A stretch of 64,000 bases of DNA from contig NC_081408.1 of NCBI RefSeq assembly GCF_030272615.1, forward strand, positions 615,532,476 through 615,596,475, written 5' to 3'. Origin of the DNA: Cryptomeria japonica (Eukaryota > Streptophyta > Pinopsida > Cupressales > Cupressaceae). A program made the translations under genes and the position numbers. Positions 24,525-36,100 of the stretch are shown in pieces (within the stretch, counting starts at the first letter, position 1; each line of letters begins with the position of its first letter). The notes under the pieces are model-generated. The model did not search any database. It saw nothing but the letters and a program-made list of their open reading frames with translations, and was not told the origin of the DNA.

Positions 24525-24771
24525 ATTGATGGCAATATACAAAGATATCTCTCTGCTTCACATCTTCTCCCCCAATTCTGTAGATATCTTCACCGCTTCC
24601 GCTTCACATCTTCTCCCCCTTTGACAACAATGCCAAAGTGGAGGCACAAGCTTCCTAGTTCCATTATGCTACTCCCCCTGAGGAGTAGCATCCTTCAACA
24701 CATCAATCCTGAAGAAAAATTTGACTATGCAATACCTAACTGATGTGGAGCATATACCTTTAGTTTACCTC

Positions 24772-27700
24772 CTAAAGGGGCAACACCCCTAATTCACCTC
24801 TTAAGTACATAAATTTAGCCTTTGGGAGAGGCTTGATGAATATGTCTGCTAATTGCTCCTTACTAGAAACACATTCCAGTGCAATCTCTTTGTTTTGAAC
24901 CTTTTCTCTCAAGAAATGATACTTAAGCTCAAAGTGCTTGGTTTTAGAATGTAAAACCGGATTCTTGGAGATATTAATTGCACTAGTATTGTCATAAAAT
25001 ATACTTACCGGTTTAGATACAAGAACTTTGAAGCCATTTAATACATGCTTCATCCAAATTGTCTGAGTGTAGTTCATGAAAGCTGCAACATACTCTACTT
25101 CCATTGTAGACTGAGAGATACAACTATACTTCTTACTCATCCATGAGACCAGTCTACCACCAAGAAAGAATGCACCACTGGTTGTGCTTTTCCGGTCATC
25201 TTTATTGCCTGCCCAATCGGCATCTGTGTATACTTTCAAGTTGAAATCCTTGCTATATGGATACCACAATCCATAGTCAATAGTTTCGTTCAGATACCTA
25301 AGAATCCACTTGACTGCAAGCAAGTGGGATTCTCTTGGGCTTTTCTAGAACCTTGCAGTAATGCCAACTGCATGTGCAATATTTAGTTTGCTATGCACTA
25401 CATAATGCAACTTACTAATCATTGATCGTTATTCCTTCCCATCAACCAATGATGATTCATCTTCTTTGGATAGTTTACAACTGGTTTTCTATCTTCCATG
25501 CCAAATGTCTTCAACACCTCTTTGACATACTTGGACCGAGTGATAAAGATTCCATCTTTCATCTGCTGGATCTGCAGTCCAATAAAGAATTTAATCTCCC
25601 CTATGAGTGACATCTCAAACTCTTTCTTCATCTCATCTGCAAACTCATGGCTCATCTTGTCATCTTCACCAAAGATAATGTCATCAACAAATACCTCACA
25701 GATCAGGATCTAATCTCCTTCAGACTTCAAGTAGATATTGCTATCTTCACTTGTTCTCTCAAATCCAATCTTCACAAGATGGGAATGCAGACATTCATAC
25801 CATGCTCTAGGTGTTTGGTTTAGACCATATAAGGCTTTATGTAGCCTACATACCATGTCACTGTCTTCAGATAGGGCAAACCCATCTGGTTGCTCTATAT
25901 ACACCTCTTCAAGTACACCATTTAGGAATGCAGATTTTACATCCATTTGATATACTTTGAAACCTTTAAAGGCTGCATATGCAAGAAGCATATGAACTCC
26001 TTCCAATCTGGCTATAGGAGCAAAGGTTTCTCTGTAGTCTTCTCCTTCTTCTTGAGCATATCCTTTGTACACCAATCTGGTTTTGTTCCTAATCACTATG
26101 CCATCCTCATTCAGTTTATTTCTAAAGACCCATTTGGTACCAATGACATTTTTATGCTCCGATCTGGGTACCAAAGACCATGTACCATTTTTCTCTATCT
26201 GGTCAAGTTCCTCTTCCATTGCCTTGATCTAGTCTTCATCTTTATGTGCCTCTTTGTATGTTTTAGGCTCAAATTCAGAGATCATACATGAGTTTTCTCT
26301 GACTTTTCTTCTTGTAAGGATTCCTGCATCCTTATCACCTATGATCTACTTAGGATCATGATTCAACTTGACATACTGAGGAATGGTCTTGATGGATTCC
26401 TCTTGCTTTTCTTCTTCATCCTCATCTCCATCAGTATCAGCATCTACATCTACTGGTGTAGGAACACTATTATTGGTACTTGGCTGACTAACAACTGGTT
26501 CCCAGGAGGTTACAACCGGTTCATTTACAACTTGCTTACTGTCAGTTTCCTCCATTTTCTTAGAGGTTTCATCAACTCTTACATTGATGCTTTCCATGAT
26601 TCGCTAAGTCCTATTATTGAAACACTTGAGAGCTTTGCTCTTGGTGGAATATCCTAAGAATATTCCCTCATCACATTTTGCATCAAATTTGCTCTAGTGT
26701 TCACTCTTCTTGATGTAACATTTGCTACCAAACACTCTAAAATAGCTAACCACAGGTGTCTTACCGGTCCAATACTCATAAGGAGTTTTATCCTTACCTT
26801 TCTTGATGAGTACCCTGTTCATTGTATAGACTGTAGTGCTGACTGCTTCTCTCCAAAAGGTGTGAGCTACCTTTCCTTGAATCAACATGGTTCTAGCTAC
26901 TTCAACCATAGTTCGGTTATTCCTCTCTGCTAGGCCATTCTTCTATGGAGTTCGGGGGGCAAATAGTTGCCTCTTGATGCCATGTTCTTCACAGTACTTG
27001 TTGAATTCACTGGAAGTAAATTCCCCTCCTTGATCAGTTCTCAGGCACTTGATCCTTTTATAGATTTCCTTCTCCACTAATGCTCTGAAGGCTTTGAACT
27101 TTACAAAATCTTCAGGCTTATCTTTCAAGAATGTGACCCACATCATTCTTGAGCAGTCATTAGTGAGAATCATGAAGTACCTATCACCCTGCACACTTCT
27201 AGTTTTCATAGGACCACACAAATCAGTATGCACAAGATCAAGCAAATTGTCAGCAGTGAAAGATTTACCTTTGAAGGTTGAGGAAGATATTTTCCCCAAT
27301 TGACACTCTCTGCACAAGGTATTATCCAATTTTCTTAGCACCAACAACCCTCTAATTGCCTTGATCTTACTAGCCTTCACAATGTTATCAAAGTTTACAT
27401 GGCAGAGTCTCCTATGCCATATCCAGCTATCATCAAATTTAGCCATAAGACATGTACTTATATTTGCATTTAGTTGAAATAGGTTACCTTTGGTCTGCAT
27501 GTCGGTGGCCACCAATTCACCATTCTTTCCTTTGATTCTGCACACTACATTGTTGAATTCCAGAGTGAGGCCACTGTCATTCAGCTGGGCAACACTTAGA
27601 AGGTCGTGTTTGAGACCATCAACCCAGTACACATTGTCAGCACTACTCTTTCCATTCAGAGAGATGGACCCTCTGCCTTTGACCAGGCATGGTGCATCAT

Positions 27701-28832
27701 TACCAAAGTGAACCACACCACCATCATAGTCTTCCAAGGATAGAAACTTGCTCCAGTCACTAGTCATATGGTGAGAACAGCCACTGTCAATGATCCACTC
27801 ATTGGAATTATCAAACTGGGAGACAAGAGCCTTCTTATCTGACAAGTCTTCCTTAATAGCAACAAACACAATATCTTCATTTTCTTCATCCTCTGATTCC
27901 TCATCTGTGACACCTTCATCAACTACCACAAAATAGTTTCTCCAGTTTCCTCCTTTGAATTTCTTGAACCTTTCTGGTTTGTCCTTGTTGTCACCATTAG
28001 GATAGTTTACAGAAATATGTCCTATTCGGTTGCAAGAAAAGTATTTCAAAGGAAGCTTACCTCTGTATTTGCCGGTTCCTTTAGGAAGTTTCCTAGCAAG
28101 GAGAGCTTCAAATGCCATCAGAGTCTCCTCATCATCCATTTCTCTGCTCTGTCTTGGTTCACCACTAGTGCTAGCTTCTTTTCCTTTCCTGGATGGTACA
28201 ATAGAAGCTTTAAAAGCTAATTCAGTCTTTTGAACACTACCATCAAAACTATTTAGCTCATAGGCTGTCAAATTTGCAATGATGGAGTCTAGGAATACCT
28301 TAGTCTTGTCTATTGATCTCAGCTCTTGAATAGTAGCAACCCTTATTGCATAGACCGACAATAGGGATCTTAGGACTTTGCTTACCATAGTGGAATCTTC
28401 CATTTTACCACCTGCACTCTTGATATCACCAACAATGATTTTGATTCTTATTCCATACTGTTGAATGGTCTCACCTTCAACCATCTGCATGTCTTCAAAC
28501 TTCCCTCTAAGGCTTTCTTCCTTAGCTTGTTTTACATGCTCATCACCGCCATAGATATTTTCAAGAGTATCCCATACCTCTTTGGGATTTACCCTATCTT
28601 GGACATCAATAAACTCAATGTCAGATAAACTACTAATTAGGGCTTCCATGACTTGCCCATTCTCCTCCATCTCTCTCTTTTGGTCATTGGTGAGAGTACC
28701 GGTAGGGGCAACATAGGCATTCTCAACATATCTCCAATGTTGAGCACCCATGCTTCTGATGTATATCTTCATTTTGTCTTTCCATATACTGAAATTTTCT
28801 CTGTTAAACTTTGGACCTTCCCTCTTCATCAT
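24772..28832 (-). pseudogene. Gag-pol polyprotein of D (Ty1/copia)
   Basis: Begins at ATG 28832 (MMKREGPKFNRENFSIWKDK). In order: gag; a degenerate knuckle (YFSCNRIGHISVNYP, near 28010-28050); protease with WIIDSGCSHHMTS (near 27790); integrase zinc region WIWHRRLCHVNF and CRECQLGK (near 27310-27420); integrase core with HTDLCGP and CLRTDQGGEF (27240-27000); reverse transcriptase (26220-25500) with [22 protein letters not shown] and FVDDIIFG; and RNase H (25323-24780) with YTDADWAG and STMEVEYVA. The frame is unbroken from 28832 to 26943, then meets stops at 26943 and at five or more later points, all in one frame to about 25460, where a frameshift lies. Catalytic residues are largely preserved, so the break is mainly nonsense. 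Confidence 0.9.
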
Positions 28833-28888
28833 TAGACTGGGATCTTTACCTCAAGCGGTTAAGCTTATAACACAGAGGACCTGGAGGA

Positions 28889-28902
28889 TGCTCTGATACC
28901 AA
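28889..28902 (-). promoter_or_regulatory. Primer-binding site of D
   Basis: The minus strand reads TTGGTATCAGAGCA beside the 5' LTR at 28904. Confidence 0.9.
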
Positions 28903-28903
28903 T

Positions 28904-30385
28904 TGATAACTCAATGATGAAAGAATAGTACCAACCGGTACTGAGAGGGGGGGGTGAATCAGTACAGACAAAAACACACTCTTAAACTAGTTTGTCAGCA
29001 GACACTGTGCATTGATAGACAAATAGTAACACCAGTTCTTAAACAGAGTACAATCGGCAAAATCCAGATAACTGAGACAAGCATAAATTGGTTGACACCT
29101 ATCTTCTCATATAATCTAACACTTCATTTCTATTTCACCCTAATGCATGAACAGGTAATCTACCATCAAAGATATACATATGAGCAACTAGATCAACATG
29201 ATTCACCGCTTGATAGAAAACAACATAACATCACATGAAGAAGACATCACACATGACACACATATTTTTCACGTGGAAACCCAACTGGGAAAAACCATGG
29301 TGGGGATGAATACCCACAAGCTTGTTTTTGAACTCTTTAGAAGTCCGCTCTATTAGGAGCCTTGTTTGGTTAAAGACTAATACAGTAGGTTCTGTTAGGA
29401 ACTGATCCTGTTAGGGATTACCTGATTAAGAGATGGCTAGAATACCCGGTTAAGGGTTAAACCCTGTTAAAGGTTACCTTGTTAGAGGATTTCAAGAATT
29501 CAATAGTTTTGAGTCACCCTAAAGGATTTATAGCAAGTCTGTTAAAGCTACCCTGTTAAGGGATTTCTCAATTGTTGAAGTGGTTAGAGATCAATAGGTA
29601 TTACAATGATCTGGTAACAACACTCAATGCCAATGCAGATCCGCTTAAGCTCCTCTTCACCTTTTGCACTTACACTCTGCAGGTATGACTTCTCTCCTTT
29701 GGTCTGGCAAGAATCACATATCTCTTCTCTTGGATACACACATAGAACTTTTGCCAACAACCTCAGAAAGAATCACAACATCGACCTTATAGGAAAATAG
29801 ATAGGTCGGTAGCATAAACCCTAAACCCTAAAACCTGTTAGATTAAGGAATTCAAACGGTTCAATCCTGACCGTTGAGCACACTGCATTAAATGCAACAG
29901 TCTTGATCCAATCTCAAGACATTCTCCATCGTTCGTTTTCCACCGATTTCATGGCGGCTAATAACCCATCACACATTATCATCGTTTACAGACTTCACAC
30001 ATTCCTGAGGTAGATAGGAACAATCTCCTTCATGCAAGATCCTTCATGCGCACAAGGCTGACGTGGCAACATGATCTATTCATCATTATAATGCTAACTC
30101 ATCACACAAAGTCATCGGTGGAGTCACATAGGCTAAAGCATTTCAATCAGAAACCCTAAAGTTGAGGCTACCAACTGGTAGTCATACAATGCTTCCATGT
30201 GTTGATTCCCATAACCATATGCCGGTTCACCTTGAACAAACACACTACTTCACTTTGGCACAAATGTCGGTTCACAGTGTTATACCGGTTCTCACATATG
30301 CCAGTTCTCACCTCTTCAGCATATTGACATCAATGACAACATACAATGTCATTATGTCCTCATACCGATTCACATAATGCTAACA
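28904..30385 (-). repeat. 5' LTR of D
   Basis: 1482 bases, plus-strand limits TGATAACTCA and ATGCTAACA. Compared with the 3' copy, many differences fall in CCGGT boxes. AAACCGGTTT at 23102 corresponds to AAACTAGTTT at 28984, with both CpG strands changed. Confidence 0.9.
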
Positions 30386-30391
30386 AATAGT

Positions 30392-31104
30392 TAGGTCACA
30401 ACGGGGTGAAGAGATGTTAACCATAACTAAGGATTGTATTTCTAAATTTTTGGCCTAAATGTGGTAGCAAATAAGGCTATAAACTTTGAGTCCTTGAAGG
30501 AGATGTATTAGATAAATACAAGTACATACATAACCCTCCTACTATCGAAGAAAAAATTAAGGGGATTAGATAAAAAACCAATTAGGATCCCATTTAATGA
30601 GGTCAAGTATTTATCCATTTACCCTTTCCAAGACTATTTCATTAAATATTATTGTTAGCAAGATTTAAGGGGAACCTACAATCTAGAGATCTATACCCTA
30701 AATATATCTTATTGTAGTCTTTATATCCAAGAGGACGCAATAAAGGAAATAAGTAGATGAAAAAATTAATTTAAATCAATAAAACATTCATACCTTAATA
30801 ACTCATAAATAAAAATCATAACACATATCATTGGACCAACAACAACATCACTGTATTATATCATTCATCTCCAAGATACATCATAGTTTTGGATCTCAAT
30901 CTCTATATTTCCTATCACATCTATCATTTGTATCTCCTCTATTCTCTCTATTCTATATCATCCAGATACCATTTACAATGATGTTATATACTTTTCCCAA
31001 GATGAGATATTACTCCTAAGGTCGACTATAGGTCTTATTTCTATACCACATACCATATTTGGTACCTTAAGTTGGCTCTATTTTTGGTCCCTTTCTTGCC
31101 AACA
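30392..31104 (-). repeat. Probable 3' LTR of C, left end unresolved
   Basis: The minus strand begins TGTTGGCAAGAAAGGGACC at 31104 after the purine tract. The left limit given here is the D insertion point and not a proven LTR end. The LTR may continue at 22956-23022 and left of 15131. Confidence 0.4.
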
Positions 31105-31124
31105 TAATTTCCCCTTTTAAAAGT
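31105..31124 (-). promoter_or_regulatory. Polypurine tract of C
   Basis: The minus strand reads TTTTAAAAGGGGAAATTA directly before TGTTGGCA, preceded by GAGGATAAGACAC, a common tail in plant Ty3/gypsy elements. Confidence 0.65.
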
Positions 31125-31249
31125 GTCTTATCCTCAAGACATTTAACTTAGGGTAGGAGTCATGTATAAGATATATTTAGTTGCTTCTAGTTGTTCTCCT
31201 AGCTACTCTTGGCCTGTTGCATTAGTGAAATTTGGTTGTCTATTTGGAT

Positions 31250-34200
31250 TACCGTTGTTTCTATTTTTTTCAATCTAATGGGGGTATGGATTTATTTTTG
31301 TAGTTCTTTTTTGCTAGCCAGTACCCCTTGAAAATTTTGTAGGTGTGTGTACACAATCTCTCAGAGCTCCTTGATTTGGCTTTTCAGTTTCTCCCTCTGA
31401 ATATGAACTTGTAGCTTTCCATTGAGTGCTTCTATCTTTATTTGGCATATCCTATTCATGTTTTTCTATGGATTGTATGCTAAATGACTTAATTCATTTG
31501 GTCCTCCAACTTCAAAATATAGTCCTTAAGAGTCTTCATTGTGCTTGAATATTATGCATAAAAACTGATATAACACTTCAGATTCCATCAACCCATCCTA
31601 CAACTTCTTGATCTCTGAATCTAGTTCAAAGTCTTCTACAACGCTCCTATTTATGTATTCATCCATTTTCTACTTCAAAATGTCCTCTTGTGCCTCCTTC
31701 TAATTGTTCTACTTCTCATTTGCTATGTCTCTTTTCAAATTATCCACTATAAATTTGAGTTGTGCTAATGGATGATTTGTATCCATTTAAATGTGTGGGA
31801 TGGGATTTTGTAGGCTCATAACTTCCTCCCCTACTTGCTCTATATTTTGCACATGTTAATTCAAAAAAATTTCCCTTGTAGTGGCATGGAAGTAATCACC
31901 CAATTGTATTTTTTTGTAGTAAGGAGATGCTAGACATATCTACTTGTTGTCCTACGATTGGCAGTTGGAGAAGTTGTGGGGTTTGCTGCAATTGTCGATT
32001 CTTTGTCAAGAAACTTTTGATGGGATTGGCCTATTTCTTTGTCATAGATAGTTCATCCTCCTCATTCTCACTTGTTTCTCCCTCTGCATTATTTTCTTCC
32101 CCCTTCTCTATGTTATTTTCCTCTCCTTATTATTTGGTTTGCTTATTCTGCTAACGTCTCCTTCTTTTATTATTTATATTTGTTTTCTTCTTCTCTTCTC
32201 GGTGTTTTCTTTTCTCCCTCAACTCCCATTTCCTCTTCTTTATTATACTCCATTGTACATCCTCTATCTATATCTTATCCTCAATATCTTCTATCCTTAT
32301 TTGTCCATCTCCTTCTACCACATCAATGATATCTAGTCTAGGACATATGGTGTTACCTTATGGTGGTGGTTAGACATCATCATCCCTTGGCTCCCAATAT
32401 ATTATCATGTATTCATATATTTTTAGTGACCTCTATGGCTTCCTCTTAAAGTTTGGCCTCATCCTATGATTCTTTCTCCATCAACTTGTCCACCCTTTGC
32501 TTTGTTCTAAGCTCTTGTGATTCTATTGTGGAAAGTTCTTTCTTTTACTCCTCTATCATATTGGTACCAATTCATGCAATAACTTCATCTCTTGTCTTTC
32601 CTTATCTTTCTAATACTTTGAATCTCTTGAGTTTGATAGATTCTTGTATCTCCGCTAAAAAATTTTCATTTCATCATCAATTGGTTTGTTTAGGTAATTC
32701 ACATACTCCACCAGACATTGTACTGCTCTATCTTTGTTCATCTCACTCATCTCCAAATATGACGATAAAAATGACATAATTATCTCACTGGTCACAATGG
32801 TGTAAAAGTCACCATTATATCAATCGACTCTTGTGAAGGATTTGGTCCTTCCTTTGTTGGCCTGGAAGGTTTTTCTTTAATCTTCTTCTTCTTTACTATG
32901 CTTTTTAATTGAGTCTCCACTTCCTTTCTCCTCTTCTTGTTTATCTATATTATGGATCTTTGTCTCTATGGGCATTGATGGTGCTAATCTCCTAGCTTTC
33001 TATTTATTTCTAGCTCCATGGAATTTTTGTGGTGTTCTATCCCTCTTTGGTGTTTGCATGGGTAGTGTAGAAGAGGTTGCACCTTTTGCTTGTGTTGTTG
33101 AGGTTGTATGCAATCTTCCAAATCTTCTAATTGTGGTCGTAGTGGATGTAGTTGTGGTAGAAATAGGTTTGGATGGGGTGGTGGTTGATGGTGCATTGTC
33201 TTATCTGAGTTCATTGAAGTACCGTACAAAGCCTTGTGGCAGAATTTTGGTTTTGGAAAATAGTTTTTCCTTTTTCTTTTGGTATTTTTTATGGGCTTCC
33301 TTCTTTATCTTTTCATTCAAAACCTCTTTGTTCGCAATCATGGTGCATTTGGGTCCTCACTACTTAGGAGTATGCATACACATTAGCCTCTTTATTAGGA
33401 AGTTTATAGGGTAGTTGTGACACCCATACCATTCCTAGTTCTACTACCTCCATATATGTGAAATCCTTGTCCATAATAAAAGTTAATGTGTTCACGTGCT
33501 ATTGGACACACCCATAAGGGATCCAATCTCAATTTTGCATCTCTTCCTAAAAGGTTTTGAAAAAACCCCAAATATATTGTCTTATATGTTGTATAATCAA
33601 AGAACCTCTAGATATGATACATTGTTCTGCCACTATTTAATCATGTCTCCATGTGACCCCTTTGAATTGTGGCAATTGTTTCCAAATTTAAAATAATAGA
33701 CAAACAAGTAGAGTTCCATACTAGAATGGATACTTGTCATTCTTCATCTTTCCCAAATTCTCCATCATTTGTTCCCTCATAAGGTCACACAAGTCAAAGT
33801 CCTTCTCTTTGACAGCCATCTTGTATGCCATGTGGATGGCAGTTGACATCACCAAATATTCTCTATTTGTGTAAGATACCTTATATGCAATAACCATTAT
33901 GGCATATTGAACTCCCTTATTAGTGATTATACTTACCCTCATGTAGCTTCCATCCAGCATAGCCCCAGTCAGCTCCTTCACCTTGTTGTTTGTGATTGAT
34001 TTCTTTAGTAGTATCCCTCCCATTATAGGCAAGCCCATTACTACATGAATTTCTTCTTTTGTAATACTATAGGGATGATCCAGGTAAATGAACTCATCTT
34101 CCACCTTGGTCAATATTATTCTGATCCATTCATTATCTTTAAAATATGGAATATATTTCCAGAAGTTGAGATTCTTTCTTGGAATGTTATGGAATTGCTT

Positions 34201-34431
34201 CTTGTATCAAATTCCACCATTCTTCAACAACTTCTATCTTTTCTCCTCAAACTATCAGTGATCAAATTTTAAGATCTGTTCATGGATATACTTGTTGACA
34301 TCATCAAGGTAGATGACATTGATTGGGATTCTTGAGAAATCATTGTCTTTATCATGCAACATGTCTTTGTAGAGAAATTTTGGTATTGTGAGAGGTTTGT
34401 TATAAATGTTGATAACCTTTAGAGTAACCAT
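31250..34431 (-). pseudogene. ORF2 of C: relative of the A and B proteins
   Basis: Starts at ATG 34431 (MVTLKVINIYNKPL) and lies downstream of integrase in the same orientation. The segment at 34113-33721 reads SITKEEIHVVMGLPIMG, then YAIMVIAYKVSYTNREY, then IHMAYKM and DLCDLMREQMMENL, which matches ORF2 of A (YACMVIGYRM, MIKEDASFNLC) and B (YASMVIGYRV, IHTAYQM) by position and pattern. Farther on, minus-strand reading is Glu/Asn-rich near 32100, and near 31410-31330 coiled-coil-like (REKLKSQIKELREIV). Many stops and frameshifts are present. The left limit is approximate. The ITKEE-x-GLP motif is a possible but weak echo of the plant mobile domain. Confidence 0.55.
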
Positions 34432-34789
34432 GGTGAAATGCAGAGTGGGTGAAATAGTTTGTAGGTTACATAAAGAAACTAGGGCTTGCTAGGGTTTGCA
34501 GTGGCTTTTAAATGCATTCTAGGTCTCAAGGCTCATAAACAACTAAGAATGCAAAGTGATAACAAGATAAAGTGAATTGGAATGAGTGGGAATGAGTTGT
34601 TAAATAGGAAAGTGTGTTGGTAGACAATAAATGTAGTGTTCCTTGGCAGGGAATTCTAGCTATTAATTCCTAATTTCTACTTTTTTCTTCTTGTTGTTTA
34701 TAATATTTTTTAGTTCTTTAATATTTGGTTCCTAATATAATATGATACATATGGTACAATAATTTATTGTATTTTTAAATCACTTTTGA

Positions 34790-36100
34790 GTTGGTGGTAA
34801 TTGAATCTGCTTAAGTCTCACACCATTAATGTGGCTTGGTGTCAGATTGCCATTCATCTCTTTCAATCTTACCACTCTTGAATCACTGATATCATAGATG
34901 TCGTAGGGTCCGAACCATCACACCTTCAAATTTACTTTCTTTTAAAACTTGTTATCATACATCAACATTAGGTCACTTATAATGAATGTCTTCAATCTTA
35001 GGTTCTGGTCATGCCATGTATTCTATCTTTGCCACTCTAACTAACAGTTATATATTATAATCTACTGCAATTCATCTAATTTTCTCAAATCCTTTATCCT
35101 TTGTGCCAAATATTGATCATCATCCATCCCCAAGGTTCATGCAATACACATATTGGGTATGATGAAGTTCATTGGAACTGTGACATCCAAACCATAAAAT
35201 AACTAAAATGTGAGGAACTTACTATTTATCGTGTAGGTAGTGCAATAGGTGCAAACTACCGCAGGTACTTTATATCCCAATTTATCCCATTTCCATCACA
35301 TATCTTGGTTAATAACTTCCCAATTATCTTGTGCAGTTCTTTACTTTCTCCATTGACTTGTGGATGATATGGTGAGCTCTTATTATATGCAATCATAAAA
35401 TTCTAAAGTAGCTCCTTGATCATGTTATTAACAAAATATTTCCCTTGATCATTGACAATGATTAAAGGACAACCATACCTTGTGATTATATTCTCATATA
35501 GGAACCTTGTGGTAGTCTTTTCTATACAATCCCTTGTTGGTTCTTTTTCCACTCTCTTTGTTAGATACTTCACTCTGATGATAATGAATCTATACTTTGA
35601 ATGTCTTGCCAATGGCTTAATTGTCTAATCAAATCTATTACCCACTTCTCAAATAGATTTTGTGCTAGCACTAGCATTAGAACATCTCATCCATTGGATT
35701 AGGTTTTCCTGCCCTTTGACATATGTCACAACATTTAACATACTCCTTGGAATCTTTGGTGACTATAGACCACCATAATTTGACAAGTACTAGTTTCCTA
35801 GCTATTGTTTCTCCCTCATTGTGACCTTTGACAATGCCTTCATGAGCCTTCTTCAAGATGGACAGTCTTTCATGCTTGTAAACCACTCTTCTCAAAATAT
35901 CATCTATCCCCAAATGGTGTAGTTATCCTTCAACTAACATATATGGTGTTGTCCTCTGCATAAGTGATTTTGTATCTTGTGGTGAAGTATCTTTGAGAAA
36001 TTCTCCTGTATGAAGTAGTAGTGCAATGTCTTCTAGTTCCTCTGGTATCACCTTGATATGAAATAAATGTGTCCTAGTAAATATTCTCCTTGGGCCTTTG
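34790..36100 (-). pseudogene. Integrase part of C pol (Ty3/gypsy)
   Basis: Reading from 36100 leftwards: RIFTRTHLFHIKV; the H2C2 zinc region with HEGIVKGHNEG and CDICQRAGK (about 35845-35700); the integrase core with FLYENIITRYGCP and NDQGKYFVN (about 35500-35420), where the usual S/T before the second catalytic Asp is N; SSPYHPQVNGE (about 35370); a FGLDVTVPMNF region (about 35180); and a C-terminal FGPYDIYDI...SHINGVRLK region (about 34920-34800). There is no chromodomain. Stops and short frame changes disable it. It is cut at 36100 by the 5' LTR of E. Confidence 0.75.
36096..36100. repeat. Predicted left target copy of E
   Basis: CTTTG precedes the LTR of E. The partner should follow the 3' LTR of E beyond the window, so this is untested. 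Confidence 0.35.

Larger units (their letters stand above)
23023..30385 (-). mobile_element. D: nearly full-length Ty1/copia element, Sirevirus type
   Basis: 7363 bases on the minus strand with about 1.48-kb LTRs, an initiator-methionine-type primer-binding site, a polypurine tract and the six bases AATAGT on both flanks. The interior encodes gag, protease, integrase, reverse transcriptase and RNase H in the copia order. Sirevirus character is suggested by the tRNA site, the CCATCAATGCCAAA inverted-repeat half beside the tract and many CCGGTT boxes in the LTRs. Stops and one frameshift make it non-autonomous now. Confidence 0.9.
30392..36100 (-). mobile_element. C: 3' part of a Ty3/gypsy element carrying ORF2
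   Basis: On the minus strand: integrase zinc region, integrase core and C-terminus (36100-34790), ORF2 (34431 to about 31250), polypurine tract (about 31105-31124) and the start of the 3' LTR (31104 leftwards). E has inserted at 36100, so reverse transcriptase, gag and the 5' LTR should lie beyond E and outside the window. The left end of the 3' LTR is unresolved because B and D have inserted nearby. Confidence 0.7.

Noticed and set aside
31927-32336. Ser/Phe/Leu-rich plus-strand frames
   Set aside because: They are shadows of the acidic, Lys-rich minus-strand ORF2 of C.
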